Below are positions 7,736 to 15,757 of a stretch of 64,000 nucleotides of DNA, in pieces. Location of the stretch: NCBI RefSeq assembly GCF_001541345.2, contig NZ_LMVL02000003.1, positions 620,001 to 684,000 on the forward strand, read 5' to 3'. A model generated the notes under the pieces. It was not told where the DNA came from. It was given only the letters and a program-made list of their open reading frames with translations, and ran no database searches. The first letter of the stretch is position 1. Every line of letters starts with the position of its first letter. This DNA comes from Gillisella vitis. GTDB lineage: Bacteria; Pseudomonadota; Alphaproteobacteria; Rhizobiales; Rhizobiaceae. A program made the position numbers and the translations under genes.

Positions 7736-7828
7736 CGCTTTGAGTCGCCTAAAATATTAGGCGCTATGCGTTAACAGAGTGTTTTGCTGTTCACCGATCT
7801 TCACGGCTGAATCTAAAGATAGCGCGAT

Positions 7829-7918
7829 AGAAAAGGGGAGCCATTTTCTCCCGAAAAGACAAGAAAAAACAGAGAGAAAGATAGCCTGTCTGGTTCAATC
7901 TGAGCCTGACAGGCTATC
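7829..7918. repeat. Composite intergenic repeat with hairpin copy 3
   Basis: Positions 7829-7879 are a diverged version of 1520-1573 (shared AAAGG..A, TTTTC.CCCGA, AAGACAA and AAAACA blocks). Positions 7880-7918 are the 39-nt hairpin: outer arms GATAGCCTGTC and GACAGGCTATC, inner GGTTCA and TGAGCC. On the minus strand the hairpin is followed by TTTCTCTCTGTTTTTTC, so it is a likely intrinsic terminator of the phosphatase gene, whose stop is 13 nt away. Confidence 0.75.
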
Positions 7919-7930
7919 GTCTATTGGGTA

Positions 7931-9856
7931 TTACTCTTCGATGCGCAGAGAGATGGTTTTCTTACCGTAGACCGGCTTGACCTTATGGCCTTCAACCTCG
8001 ATAGCACCGAATGTTCCAGCAATCCTGGCGGCGGTGATCAGCTTGATGGTCTGTCCGGCTTTCCATTGAGCGTCAGGTTTAACCACCAGTTTTCCGCCGT
8101 CGATAAACAGCGTCTTGTTGACAGCAAGGTTTGGCGCTTTCGTGGATTTGGTGGAGGCGATTTCAAGGGTCGCATCCTTGCGCAGAGTCAGTGTGCCGGT
8201 CACGGTCAGAGGCGCGGAGGCAATGTCCATCGTGCCGCCGGCAAGATAAACGTCGCCCTTGCCCAAGGCGGTTGGTGATTGCGCAACTAGGCGACCATCC
8301 TCGATCACCGTGCCGCCGGTCCAGCTGTTCTTGGCAGACAGTGTCAGCGTGCCGCTGCCCTGCTTGGTCAGCTTGCCTTTGCCATTAATCGGGTTTTTCC
8401 AGGTGTCGTCGGCGTTGAAGCCACCTTTGGTAGCGTCCATCACAAGAGTAACATCGCCGTCGAAGGCTCCGTAGCCATCGGCAGCGCGGAACAGGTCGAG
8501 ACGGCCCCAGCCTTCGGGATCACTGATGATTGGATAGCCGGAGGCGAGTTCCGTGGTTTTCAAAACGACACGGCGCTGGTCGGCGCTCAGATAGGGCAGG
8601 CGGGTTTCCAGCAGCACTTCGGCGCCCTTGGGCACGCTGGGTGCCAAGGATGGATCGCCGATCTGCTTGTAGCCATAGGTCAGGCGTGGCTCGAAAAACT
8701 GCTTGTTCCAGGCGTAATCGGCATAGGCATCCGTCGATTTCGGCAGGGCATGGGCCGCCGCCAGCAGCGCCTGGCCGTCTTTCGCACCGGTTTGCTTCAT
8801 CAGCCATGTCTGGCTTTGCTGATAGGCTTCACTGCGCAGCGGCGTATAATCCGGGCGGTTGAGATTATAGGCAACGATGGCGGTGGCCAACACCCGTCCG
8901 CCGAGCACGTCGAAGGTCTGGTGCATACCAGCGCGAATGCGGTTTTCGCCCAGCATGGCGGCGCGGGTCAGCATTTCCTGATAGCGCTGCGGCACCAGAT
9001 AGGCCATCACCAGCGCATCGCGCCAGGCTTCGGCTGTATGGCCGGAGGGGAACCCACCGTCGGAGGCTGGTTTGTCGCTCTTGGCCAGTTCCAACTGCGG
9101 CACGACCCGCACCTTGTCGCTGGCACGGTAGGGACGGGCATATTTGTAATAGCGCTTGGCAGGTTCGGTCGAACCATCGGCGCTGCCTGCCTCGATCAGG
9201 TCGACAGCCTTGCCGAGATCGGTATTGTCCTTGGAGCCGACGCCGCGATTATTGCCCTTATCATCATATTTGACGGTGGTCGCGTCAGCGGGCATGCCGG
9301 TGATCGTCGTTGTTTGCCGCACGCCCTGGCGCCAGGCATCGGCCAGGGGACCAAGACCATCGGTAATGCTGACATTCTTGCCGCGCCGGTCATCGAGATA
9401 GGCGGCCAGATCGCGTTCGGGCGTATGTTCGCCGGTGACCTTGATGGAATAGGCGAGATTCTGCTCATGCAAGTGCGGGAGCTTTTTGACGCCATCGGTC
9501 GGGCTGCCGGGAATGCCACTCCAGTCCGATTTGGCAATCGCCGGGCAACCATCCTTGGCCGCGGCCTCCTGATCGGCATCGACAAAGGGCGTGCGAGGTG
9601 TCCAAAGCTCCAGGAAACCGGAGAGAACCCGCACGCCGGCATTGGTTTGTGGTGTCGCATGGCAGGCGTCGCCACGCTGGTTGGTGGCGCCGGTATCCAC
9701 ATAGGCCATCACGCCTGCCGGTGGCGGCGCGCTATCGGCATGACCGACTCCAGCTGGAACGGGTGGTAGTGTGAGGCCATCGGCGAAGGCTGGCGTCAGC
9801 GCGGTTGCAAGGGAAAGGACAGCCGCGAATGCGGCGATTGAAGAGAGTTTTTTCAT
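7931..9856 (-). CDS. Secreted class A acid phosphatase (PAP2 type) with autotransporter-like beta-strand tail
   Basis: A 641-residue protein from ATG 9856 (AAAGG 6 nt upstream; an ATG at 9886 is less likely). Signal peptide MKKLSSIAAFAAVLSLATAL ends at AFA. The phosphatase core carries the class A/PAP2 signature: Kx6RP (KRYYKYARP, about 234-242), PSGHT (270-274) and NRIRAGMHQTFD (305-316), giving the catalytic histidines and Asp. After about residue 490 comes a region with an autotransporter-associated beta-strand repeat (LTKQGSGTLTLSAKNSWTGG) and further beta-rich sequence to the end. No beta-barrel translocator follows, so how it is exported or held is unclear. Likely non-specific phosphomonoesterase in periplasm or outside. 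Confidence 0.85.
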   Translation of the reverse strand: MKKLSSIAAFAAVLSLATALTPAFADGLTLPPVPAGVGHADSAPPPAGVMAYVDTGATNQRGDACHATPQTNAGVRVLSGFLELWTPRTPFVDADQEAAAKDGCPAIAKSDWSGIPGSPTDGVKKLPHLHEQNLAYSIKVTGEHTPERDLAAYLDDRRGKNVSITDGLGPLADAWRQGVRQTTTITGMPADATTVKYDDKGNNRGVGSKDNTDLGKAVDLIEAGSADGSTEPAKRYYKYARPYRASDKVRVVPQLELAKSDKPASDGGFPSGHTAEAWRDALVMAYLVPQRYQEMLTRAAMLGENRIRAGMHQTFDVLGGRVLATAIVAYNLNRPDYTPLRSEAYQQSQTWLMKQTGAKDGQALLAAAHALPKSTDAYADYAWNKQFFEPRLTYGYKQIGDPSLAPSVPKGAEVLLETRLPYLSADQRRVVLKTTELASGYPIISDPEGWGRLDLFRAADGYGAFDGDVTLVMDATKGGFNADDTWKNPINGKGKLTKQGSGTLTLSAKNSWTGGTVIEDGRLVAQSPTALGKGDVYLAGGTMDIASAPLTVTGTLTLRKDATLEIASTKSTKAPNLAVNKTLFIDGGKLVVKPDAQWKAGQTIKLITAARIAGTFGAIEVEGHKVKPVYGKKTISLRIEE

Positions 9857-10144
9857 GGATGGCCTTTCTCTTGGGGCTTTGAGCACCCCGTGATAACGAG
9901 AGCTTGCCGCTGATCTGCTGCGTTTTCCCGGCTTTCGCAGCGGCAGATGTTATTCGTCAGGTTGCTAGATTAATAGTTGTGAAATTCCCGTGTCAATCTT
10001 GGGCATAGTGGACTGAAGCCGTCTTGCTGGCGATTGCTTAAGGTCTGTGTGCAACAGTTTTCTGACAGCGGCGATCTCCTGCATTTCCTTTTGTTGATCT
10101 CTCGCTATATGCTGATGCTCACGGGTCACAAGGAATAGAGATGC

Positions 10145-10936
10145 ATGGACGACAGGCCGAAGGGGCAATGGGACCGCGAGCCTGAAGATGGGGACGATCC
10201 GCTGGACGAGGGCCTCGGCCCGGAAACCAGTGGACGCGAACCGGTGTTCAACATGCCGGGCGGCATTCTTCTGGCGCTGCTGCTGCTGGTGATGATCTAT
10301 GCCCTGACCGGCTGGATACTGTCTGATGAAATTTCCAATTGGATCATGGTGGAATTCGGCTTTTCGCCGGTGCGCTATGTCTATGATTTTTCCAACCAGG
10401 ATCTGGCCTGGCTGTGGACACCGTTTACCTATTCACTGCTGCATGGCAGTATCGAGCATCTCGGCTTCAACGGCCTCTGGCTCGCAGCGTTCGGCACGCC
10501 GGTCTGGCGACGCATCGGCGCAGTGCGTTTCTGGCTGTTCTGGCTGGCGACGTCGGCCGCTGGCGCTGTTGCGCATGTCTGCTTGAATTGGGGGGACGCA
10601 AGCCTGTTGATTGGCGCTTCCGGTGTCATTTCCGGCCTGATGGGGGCTGCCTGCCGGTTTGCCTTCGGCCCCGGACGCTCCGGCCTGCGGTTGCGCGAAC
10701 AGGATGCCTTTCCACCACGGTTGAGCGTGCTGGCCAGCCTGTCTGAGCGCACCGTCCTCGTGTTCATTATCATGTTCCTAGCCGGCAACGTGATCATCGC
10801 ATTCGGGATTCCGCTGGTTGGCGATCCGGGCGCGGCCATCGCGTGGGACGCGCATCTGGGTGGTTTCGCCCTAGGTTTTCTGGGGTTTGCGCTGTTTGAC
10901 CGCCGCCCAATCGGGCAAAAAATGGCAGACGATTAA
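10145..10936 (+). CDS. Rhomboid-family intramembrane serine protease
   Basis: A 263-residue protein with an acidic cytoplasmic N-terminus (about 35 residues) and six or so membrane segments. Rhomboid features: HGSIEHLGFNG (H100, H105, N109) at the second segment, the catalytic Ser in IGASGVISG (GASG, S159) and the catalytic His in WDAHLGGFALGF (H237). It would cleave membrane proteins within the bilayer. It lies divergent from the phosphatase gene and 138 bp before the CBS protein gene. ATGs at 10141 and 10145 are out of frame with each other; only 10145 opens this frame. Confidence 0.92.
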   Translation: MDDRPKGQWDREPEDGDDPLDEGLGPETSGREPVFNMPGGILLALLLLVMIYALTGWILSDEISNWIMVEFGFSPVRYVYDFSNQDLAWLWTPFTYSLLHGSIEHLGFNGLWLAAFGTPVWRRIGAVRFWLFWLATSAAGAVAHVCLNWGDASLLIGASGVISGLMGAACRFAFGPGRSGLRLREQDAFPPRLSVLASLSERTVLVFIIMFLAGNVIIAFGIPLVGDPGAAIAWDAHLGGFALGFLGFALFDRRPIGQKMADD

Positions 10937-11074
10937 AAAAAGCTGTGTCGATGCATCCAATTGGTTGCGTTCTCTAGCAAATACAGGCAGCATTCCTGAT
11001 CAGGGGGCGTCGATCCAGGAGGAGGAGAGGCACCCAATCCTGCATGCCCGGAGATTTGCCAGGAGGAGGCGCAT

Positions 11075-11509
11075 ATGTCTGTGACAGTAAGGAATATTCT
11101 CAGCGAAAAAGGTCGTGATGTCGTTACGGTCGGTCCGACGGTCAGTCTGGCCGAGGCCGCCAAGGTTCTGCATCACAATAAGATCGGTGCGGTGGTGGTT
11201 GTCGGCATGGAAAGCCGGATCGTCGGGATTTTCACCGAGCGCGATCTGGCGTCAGCCATCGGCAAAGGCGGTGTCGAGGCTCTGTCCTTGCCGGTATCCA
11301 AAGCCATGACCGCCAATGTGTTTCGCTGTAGCGAAGAGACCACCGTCAACCAATTGATGGAAATGATGAGCAGCAAACGCTTCCGTCACGTACCGGTGGA
11401 AGATGGCGGCAAGCTGATCGGCATCGTCTCGATCGGTGACGTGGTCAAGCAACGCATCCGCGAGGTGGAGCTGGAGGCCGAGCACATCAAGGCCTATATC
11501 GCCGGATAA
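11075..11509 (+). CDS. CBS-domain protein (two CBS repeats)
   Basis: A 144-residue stand-alone CBS pair: first repeat about residues 10-65 (GAVVVVGMESRIVGIFTERD), second about 75-135 (RFRHVPVEDGGKLIGIVSIG). CBS pairs bind adenosine nucleotides such as AMP or ATP and act as energy sensors, but the target of these small versions is usually unknown. A strong ribosome site (AGGAGG) precedes the ATG by about 7 nt. The gene ends before a clear intrinsic terminator at 11584. Confidence 0.92.
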   Translation: MSVTVRNILSEKGRDVVTVGPTVSLAEAAKVLHHNKIGAVVVVGMESRIVGIFTERDLASAIGKGGVEALSLPVSKAMTANVFRCSEETTVNQLMEMMSSKRFRHVPVEDGGKLIGIVSIGDVVKQRIREVELEAEHIKAYIAG

Positions 11510-11583
11510 TGCCGGTGTCGTGCCTGGTTTTGGGCGCGGCCATTCCGCGATGAACCGCCAGTTTTCCGTGTAAATATTGGGTC

Positions 11584-11611
11584 TGCCTGGTTTGTCCGGG
11601 CAGGCTTTTTT
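11584..11611 (+). terminator. Intrinsic terminator after the CBS gene
   Basis: GCCTG / CAGGC stem (11585-11589 and 11601-11605) followed by six T residues. Confidence 0.75.
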
Positions 11612-11642
11612 ATGTGTGTGGAGAGAATGCTCTCACAGCCTT

Positions 11643-11673
11643 GGACCGAAAACCGGTTTCCACGGTTCGGTCC
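11643..11673. repeat. Rhizobial palindrome with AAAACCGGTTT core
   Basis: Arms GGACCGAA and TTCGGTCC enclose an ACCGGTTTCCACGG core. This type of element is frequent between genes in Rhizobiaceae. It lies just past the stop codon of the patatin gene. Confidence 0.65.
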
Positions 11674-11679
11674 GATGCT

Positions 11680-12630
11680 TTATCGCATCACAGCTTCCTG
11701 CATCCGGCGGATTTCAGCGATGCGGGCGGTGGTTTCTTCATAGCCGCGTGCAATGCATTCACCAGCGCGGTGGAATTCCGACAGGCCGATATCGTTGACA
11801 CGCGGATGCAGCGCCAGATCGGGCGGGTCGCCTGCCAACCGGGCGCGGGAAATCCGGTCCTGGATAATGTTGAAGGATTGCACCATCACGCCGGTCAGAC
11901 CCAGCCGATTCGGCTGTTTTACCGCACCGGTATCCGGGCCAATCGGGCCGACCTTGTGCTTGACCACGGCGGAGCGACCATAGAGATCGTAGTGGAGATT
12001 GACCGCCACCACCAGCGGCTGCTCGTAGGAGCGGCAGACCGATACTGGGACGGGATTGACCAGCGCGCCGTCGACCAGCGTCCGGTTGTTGCAGCGCACC
12101 GGCTCGAAAATACCAGGCAATGCGTAGGACGCGCGAAGTGCTGTCACCAGATTGCCGCCATCGATCCAGACTTCGTGGCCGCTCGTCAGTTCGGAGGCAA
12201 CCGCGACAAAGGGCTGCGGCAGATCTTCGATGGTCAGGCCTTCCAGATGTTCCTGCATGCGTTTCGTCAGGCGCATGCCGCCCAACAGGCCGCCGCCGCC
12301 AATGGTCAGGTCAAGAAGCGCGGCGATCCGCCGCACGGTCAGAGATCTCGCAAATTGCTCCAGCTCGTCCAGCTTTCCCGCCAGATAGCAGCCGCCGACC
12401 AAGGCGCCGATAGACGTTCCAGCCACCATGCCGACTTCGATGCCAGCCTCATCCAGGGCGCGCAAAACGCCAATATGCGACCAGCCACGGGCAGCGCCAC
12501 CACCAAGGGCAAGCGCAATTTTAGGCTTGACGACCGGCGGCGGCAATTCGGCGACAGTGCTTCCGCCCGATGGGTTTCCTGGCTTTGCGGACCGACCGGC
12601 CCCTTGACCTCTTAAATTCCAGTTCAACAT
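11680..12630 (-). CDS. Patatin-like phospholipase (RssA/NTE family)
   Basis: A 316-residue cytoplasmic or membrane-associated lipase. It has the oxyanion-hole motif GGGAARG (43-49), the nucleophile elbow GTSIG (71-75, S73), and the DGA motif with the catalytic Asp (D187 in LVDGALVNP). The first 35 residues are Pro/Gly-rich and probably unstructured. It resembles E. coli RssA. Substrate not predictable; membrane phospholipid is likely. It lies convergent to the CBS gene. The start is not backed by a clear ribosome site. Confidence 0.9.
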   Translation of the reverse strand: MLNWNLRGQGAGRSAKPGNPSGGSTVAELPPPVVKPKIALALGGGAARGWSHIGVLRALDEAGIEVGMVAGTSIGALVGGCYLAGKLDELEQFARSLTVRRIAALLDLTIGGGGLLGGMRLTKRMQEHLEGLTIEDLPQPFVAVASELTSGHEVWIDGGNLVTALRASYALPGIFEPVRCNNRTLVDGALVNPVPVSVCRSYEQPLVVAVNLHYDLYGRSAVVKHKVGPIGPDTGAVKQPNRLGLTGVMVQSFNIIQDRISRARLAGDPPDLALHPRVNDIGLSEFHRAGECIARGYEETTARIAEIRRMQEAVMR

Positions 12631-12933
12631 TTCCAGAACACCCTTTCGACCGAACAGTCCCCAACTGCATTGCCTGAAGCCGCCGTTGGCTCAGGTGAGA
12701 AACCATGCAGTGGTGCATCACGTCCGATGCACGGCGCTGCCATGTACAGCAATGCTTTGCGCGCTCAGCGACGTCGTAACGCCCGCCCGCATTTTCATGT
12801 CCACCAACTCTGTTTTGAGAGCATGCAGCAGATTTACTCTGCCTTCAAATGCGGTATTTCCGGGGTAGTCTGCGCCGCCTTGTTTACCAAAGCGTTTCTG
12901 TAAAGACTTTTTGATGTTTAAAATAGCAAATGT
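12631..12933. other. Intergenic, nothing recognised
   Basis: Between the patatin gene and the end of hisI (both minus strand). It should contain the patatin promoter. I see no conserved RNA, repeat or gene. Confidence 0.5.
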
Positions 12934-13392
12934 CTATTTTTGATCCTTGCCAGCATAAACCTGCGCAGGATCGAAATGTCGGTGATTATCAGTTATTACC
13001 ATTTTTGCCTCACCATCGGCAAGTTGTACCGCGCGGTAAAAACAGGATCGTCTACCGGTATGGCAGGTGGCGTCATGACCGGCCACTTCAACCTTGAGCC
13101 AGATGGCATCCTGATCACAATCGACGCGAATTTCCTTGACGCTCTGCATGTTGCCGGAGCTTTCACCCTTTTTCCAAAGGCTCTTGCGCGAGCGGCTGTA
13201 ATAATGGGCAAGGCCGGTTTCGATTGTCAGTGCCAGAGCCTCGGCATTCATATGGGCAACCATCAGCAATTCGCCATCGCGGTTGTCAGTCACAACGGCG
13301 GTCAGCAGGCCATGAGCATCGAATTTTGGCGTCAACAGGCCAGCGCCTTCCAGAAGGGTTTTGTCCGTCGAAGGGGCTGCAAAGCTGATCAT
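12934..13392 (-). CDS. hisI: Phosphoribosyl-AMP cyclohydrolase HisI
   Basis: Third step of histidine biosynthesis: opens the purine ring of phosphoribosyl-AMP. Monofunctional, 152 residues from ATG 13392; no fused HisE domain. Metal-binding motifs are present: [11 protein letters not shown] (Mg/Zn aspartates and Cys) and CHTGRRSCF (zinc cysteines). The frame is open further upstream, but residues before [10 protein letters not shown] do not look like the family. It lies downstream of folE on the same strand, separated by an intrinsic terminator at 13415-13451, so it probably has its own promoter near the folE end. Confidence 0.95.
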   Translation of the reverse strand: MISFAAPSTDKTLLEGAGLLTPKFDAHGLLTAVVTDNRDGELLMVAHMNAEALALTIETGLAHYYSRSRKSLWKKGESSGNMQSVKEIRVDCDQDAIWLKVEVAGHDATCHTGRRSCFYRAVQLADGEAKMVITDNHRHFDPAQVYAGKDQK

Positions 13393-13414
13393 TCCGTCGA
13401 TCCAATACAAAGGC

Positions 13415-13451
13415 AAAAAAATAACGCACCGCAAAAAGGCGGTACGTTATT
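13415..13451 (-). terminator. Intrinsic terminator of folE
   Basis: Stem AATAACGCACCGC / GCGGTACGTTATT (13420-13432 and 13439-13451, one mismatch) followed on the minus strand by a run of about seven T. It lies 40 nt after the folE stop and only 23 nt before the hisI start. Confidence 0.85.
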
Positions 13452-13491
13452 GTATTCCATCAAACCTGTCGCGCCGCAAGTATCGAGGCGA

Positions 13492-14097
13492 TCAGCGGTT
13501 TTGCACCATGGTCATGAACCGCACCTGCTGAGCGACATCGGTCTTAAACTCACCGGTAAAGGTGGTGGTCAGTGTCGTGGAGCCGGATTTCTGAATGCCG
13601 CGCATTGCCATGCACATATGTTCGGCGTCGACCATGACGGCAACGCCGCGTGGCTGAAGATACTGAACGAGAGAATCGGCAATCTGCGCCGTCATGGTTT
13701 CCTGGGTTTGCAGGCGGCGTGCGAAGAGATCGACGACGCGGGCGATTTTCGACAGGCCCAGCACCCGGCCATTCGGCAAATAGGCGACATGCGCCTTGCC
13801 GATCACTGGAAGCATGTGATGCTCGCAATGCGAGAAAAACGGGATGTCGCGCACGAGCACGATGTCGTTATAGCCGCCAACCTCTTCGAATGTCGTGCCG
13901 AGGACGTCCTCGACATTAACATTATAGCCGCCGAACAGTTCGCCATAAGCTTTGGCAACACGCTTAGGCGTGTCGAGCAAGCCTTCCCGGCTCGGATCAT
14001 CGCCAGCCCAGCGCAGCAATGTGCGCACGGCGTTTTCGGCTTCCTCGCGGCTGGGGCGGGACGTTTCAGGCGACATTTTTTTCACTGTGGCATCCAT
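13492..14097 (-). CDS. folE: GTP cyclohydrolase I FolE
   Basis: First step of folate biosynthesis: GTP to dihydroneopterin triphosphate. 201 residues from ATG 14097 (GGGAGAG 7 nt upstream); the frame is open to 14175 but the extra residues are not typical. Family motifs: zinc ligands in [10 protein letters not shown] and the later Cys in [11 protein letters not shown], plus the C-terminal RFMTMVQNR. Folate genes folP, folB and folK are 34 kb away in this window, so the pathway is not in one operon. Confidence 0.96.
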   Translation of the reverse strand: MDATVKKMSPETSRPSREEAENAVRTLLRWAGDDPSREGLLDTPKRVAKAYGELFGGYNVNVEDVLGTTFEEVGGYNDIVLVRDIPFFSHCEHHMLPVIGKAHVAYLPNGRVLGLSKIARVVDLFARRLQTQETMTAQIADSLVQYLQPRGVAVMVDAEHMCMAMRGIQKSGSTTLTTTFTGEFKTDVAQQVRFMTMVQNR

Positions 14098-14369
14098 GCC
14101 ATTACTCTCCCGGTCACTCATACTGGCAGAAGCCCTTTTCGACGATCCAGGCTTTAATTGCGTAATTCGAGCCATAATGGCAAGTCCAATCCTCGTGGGC
14201 GTGTTTCAAACTTTTCGCCTTGATGTTTCTACACCGACATACGATGTGATATATAGAGAACTCGCACAGTCACGACATACGCCAAAACGCGACACAGTGT
14301 TGCGCAAAAATGGATAATCCAACAGGTCGGGTTTTGCGTATGGGCAGGCTTTTGGAGCAAAGTTTGGCG

Positions 14370-14813
14370 ATGGATGATATTTATAATAGCAAGATCCTGG
14401 AATTTGCCGGCAATATCATCCGCGTCGGTGCATTGAGCAATGCCGATGCCGTGGCTGAAAAGCACTCCCGCTTGTGTGGTTCACGTCTGAAGGCGTTTGT
14501 AACTGTCGAGCACGATAAAGTCACTGATTTTTCGCAGGAATTGCGTGCCTGCGCGCTGGGGCAGGCTTCCGCATCGATCATGGCGCGCCATGTGGTGGGC
14601 GCCAGCTTTGCAGAGATTCGCAAGGCCCGGGCCGATATGCTTGATATGTTGAAGGAAGGCGGCGAGGGGCCGCAGGGCCGATTTGAGGACATGCGCTACC
14701 TGATGCCTGTGAGGGATTACAAGGCCCGCCATGCCTCGACCATGCTGATTCTGGATGCGCTTTGCGACTGTCTCGATCAGGTCGAGGCCCGCCAATCGGC
14801 GCTGGCTGGCTAG
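14370..14813 (+). CDS. NifU/IscU N-terminal-like protein (iron-sulfur scaffold family)
   Basis: A 147-residue protein from ATG 14370 (MDDIYNSKILEFAGNI). The fold pattern matches the IscU/NifU N-terminal family: Cys in SRLCGSRLKAF and Cys in RACALGQASASIM correspond to the first two cluster cysteines of IscU. The place of the third, normally in an HCS motif, reads ARHAS here, so that Cys is missing. It begins a likely operon with yidD (13 bp gap) and the DUF2267-like gene. A scaffold, carrier or non-cluster role are all possible. An in-frame ATG at 14310 lacks a ribosome site. Confidence 0.75.
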   Translation: MDDIYNSKILEFAGNIIRVGALSNADAVAEKHSRLCGSRLKAFVTVEHDKVTDFSQELRACALGQASASIMARHVVGASFAEIRKARADMLDMLKEGGEGPQGRFEDMRYLMPVRDYKARHASTMLILDALCDCLDQVEARQSALAG

Positions 14814-14826
14814 GATTATCTCGCCG

Positions 14827-15213
14827 ATGTGCCAGCACTGCGAAAACCTCGACGACGAGGAGGACGAAAAGCCGCGCCACAGAGGCCGGAATTATCACGG
14901 ACCTTTTCGCAAGACACCGGACCGGTTGTTGGGCATGGGGCTGATCCGGCTCTACCAGTTGACGCTCTCCAGCTTGGTGGGCAGTCATTGCCGCCATTCT
15001 CCGACTTGCTCGGAGTATGGCTACGAGGCCATCGCCCGCCATGGACTGTGGAGTGGCGTCTGGCTCACCCTGTTTCGGGTTGGGCGCTGCGGCCCCGGCG
15101 GTACCTGGGGCGTGGATGATGTGCCGCATACCCTTGGCACCCGCTTTCGGTTTTGGCAGGTCTGGAGCCTGTGGACATTTGGACGCAAGCATCCTTCAGG
15201 GCATGTTTCATGA
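14827..15213 (+). CDS. yidD: Membrane protein insertion efficiency factor YidD
   Basis: A 128-residue member of the YidD family (UPF0161), which helps the insertase YidC at the inner membrane. The signature is clear: LIRLYQLTLSSLVG, then CRHSPTCSEYGYEAI, then GGTWGVDDVP. The family is usually 70-90 residues; here there is a charged N-terminal extension of about 40 residues (NLDDEEDEKPRHRGR) and a C-terminal extension. It is not next to rpmH-rnpA, where yidD lies in many bacteria, but this placement is usual in Rhizobiaceae as far as I recall. Its stop overlaps the next start (ATGA). Confidence 0.9.
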   Translation: MCQHCENLDDEEDEKPRHRGRNYHGPFRKTPDRLLGMGLIRLYQLTLSSLVGSHCRHSPTCSEYGYEAIARHGLWSGVWLTLFRVGRCGPGGTWGVDDVPHTLGTRFRFWQVWSLWTFGRKHPSGHVS

Positions 15214-15644
15214 CGGTACCGGAAGAATACCGTCAGGCATCTCGTGATTTCGAGAGTATTCTGGTCGAGGTGCGAGACCAAGCCATGCTGGGGACGACAC
15301 ACAGGGCCTATACGACGCTGGAAGCTGTTTTGCGTGTCTTTCGCTGCCGCCTGACCGTGACGCAGGGTCTGGCCTTTGCGGATCTGCTTTCCGTGGGTGC
15401 GAGAGCGCTGTTTGTCAGCCATTGGGATTGTCATCAACCGGTTTTACCCTTTGGACCTCCCCAGGAGATGATCGTGGAGGTCATGGCGCTTCGCCACAAT
15501 CACAATCTCTCGACGCCTAGTGCCATAGAGGATGTGGTTACGGTTTTGCGCCGTCACATGGATGAGATAGCCCTCAAGGATTTTCTGGAAAGCGTTTCGC
15601 CCGAGGCGCTTAGGTTTTGGCGCTTCGATATCCATGCGGAATAA
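15210..15644 (+). CDS. DUF2267-like protein
   Basis: A 144-residue cytoplasmic protein starting within the stop of yidD (ATGA overlap), so coupled to it. The region YTTLEAVLRVFRCRLTV..GLAFADLLSVGARALFV resembles DUF2267, a helical domain of unknown function in many alphaproteobacteria and actinobacteria. The second half (IEDVVTVLRRHM..LKDFLESVSPEALRFW) fits a second helical repeat of the same domain. A short hairpin (TACTGAAA / TTTCAGTA, 15649-15671) follows the stop. Function unknown. Confidence 0.7.
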   Translation: MTVPEEYRQASRDFESILVEVRDQAMLGTTHRAYTTLEAVLRVFRCRLTVTQGLAFADLLSVGARALFVSHWDCHQPVLPFGPPQEMIVEVMALRHNHNLSTPSAIEDVVTVLRRHMDEIALKDFLESVSPEALRFWRFDIHAE

Positions 15645-15757
15645 GCTTTACTGAAAAGACGAATTTCAGTATTCAGCCGCTTCAATCCCGGCCATTTGCG
15701 CCGGTCATTTTTACCACCCGCATTGGTTGGCGGGACTGGATCAGGAGCCTTTAAAAC

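Noticed and set aside
8750..9769. A 339-codon plus-strand open frame opposite the phosphatase gene
   Set aside because: The minus-strand phosphatase has full active-site motifs; the other frame has none.
9965..10168. A 67-codon minus-strand frame before the rhomboid gene
   Set aside because: It overlaps the rhomboid start and has no support.
12940..14157. A 405-codon plus-strand open frame opposite hisI and folE
   Set aside because: It spans two well-supported genes and an intrinsic terminator on the other strand.
15645..15757. A T-box or other leader riboswitch before thrS
   Set aside because: Only a 5-bp hairpin is visible, and T-boxes are not expected in alphaproteobacteria.
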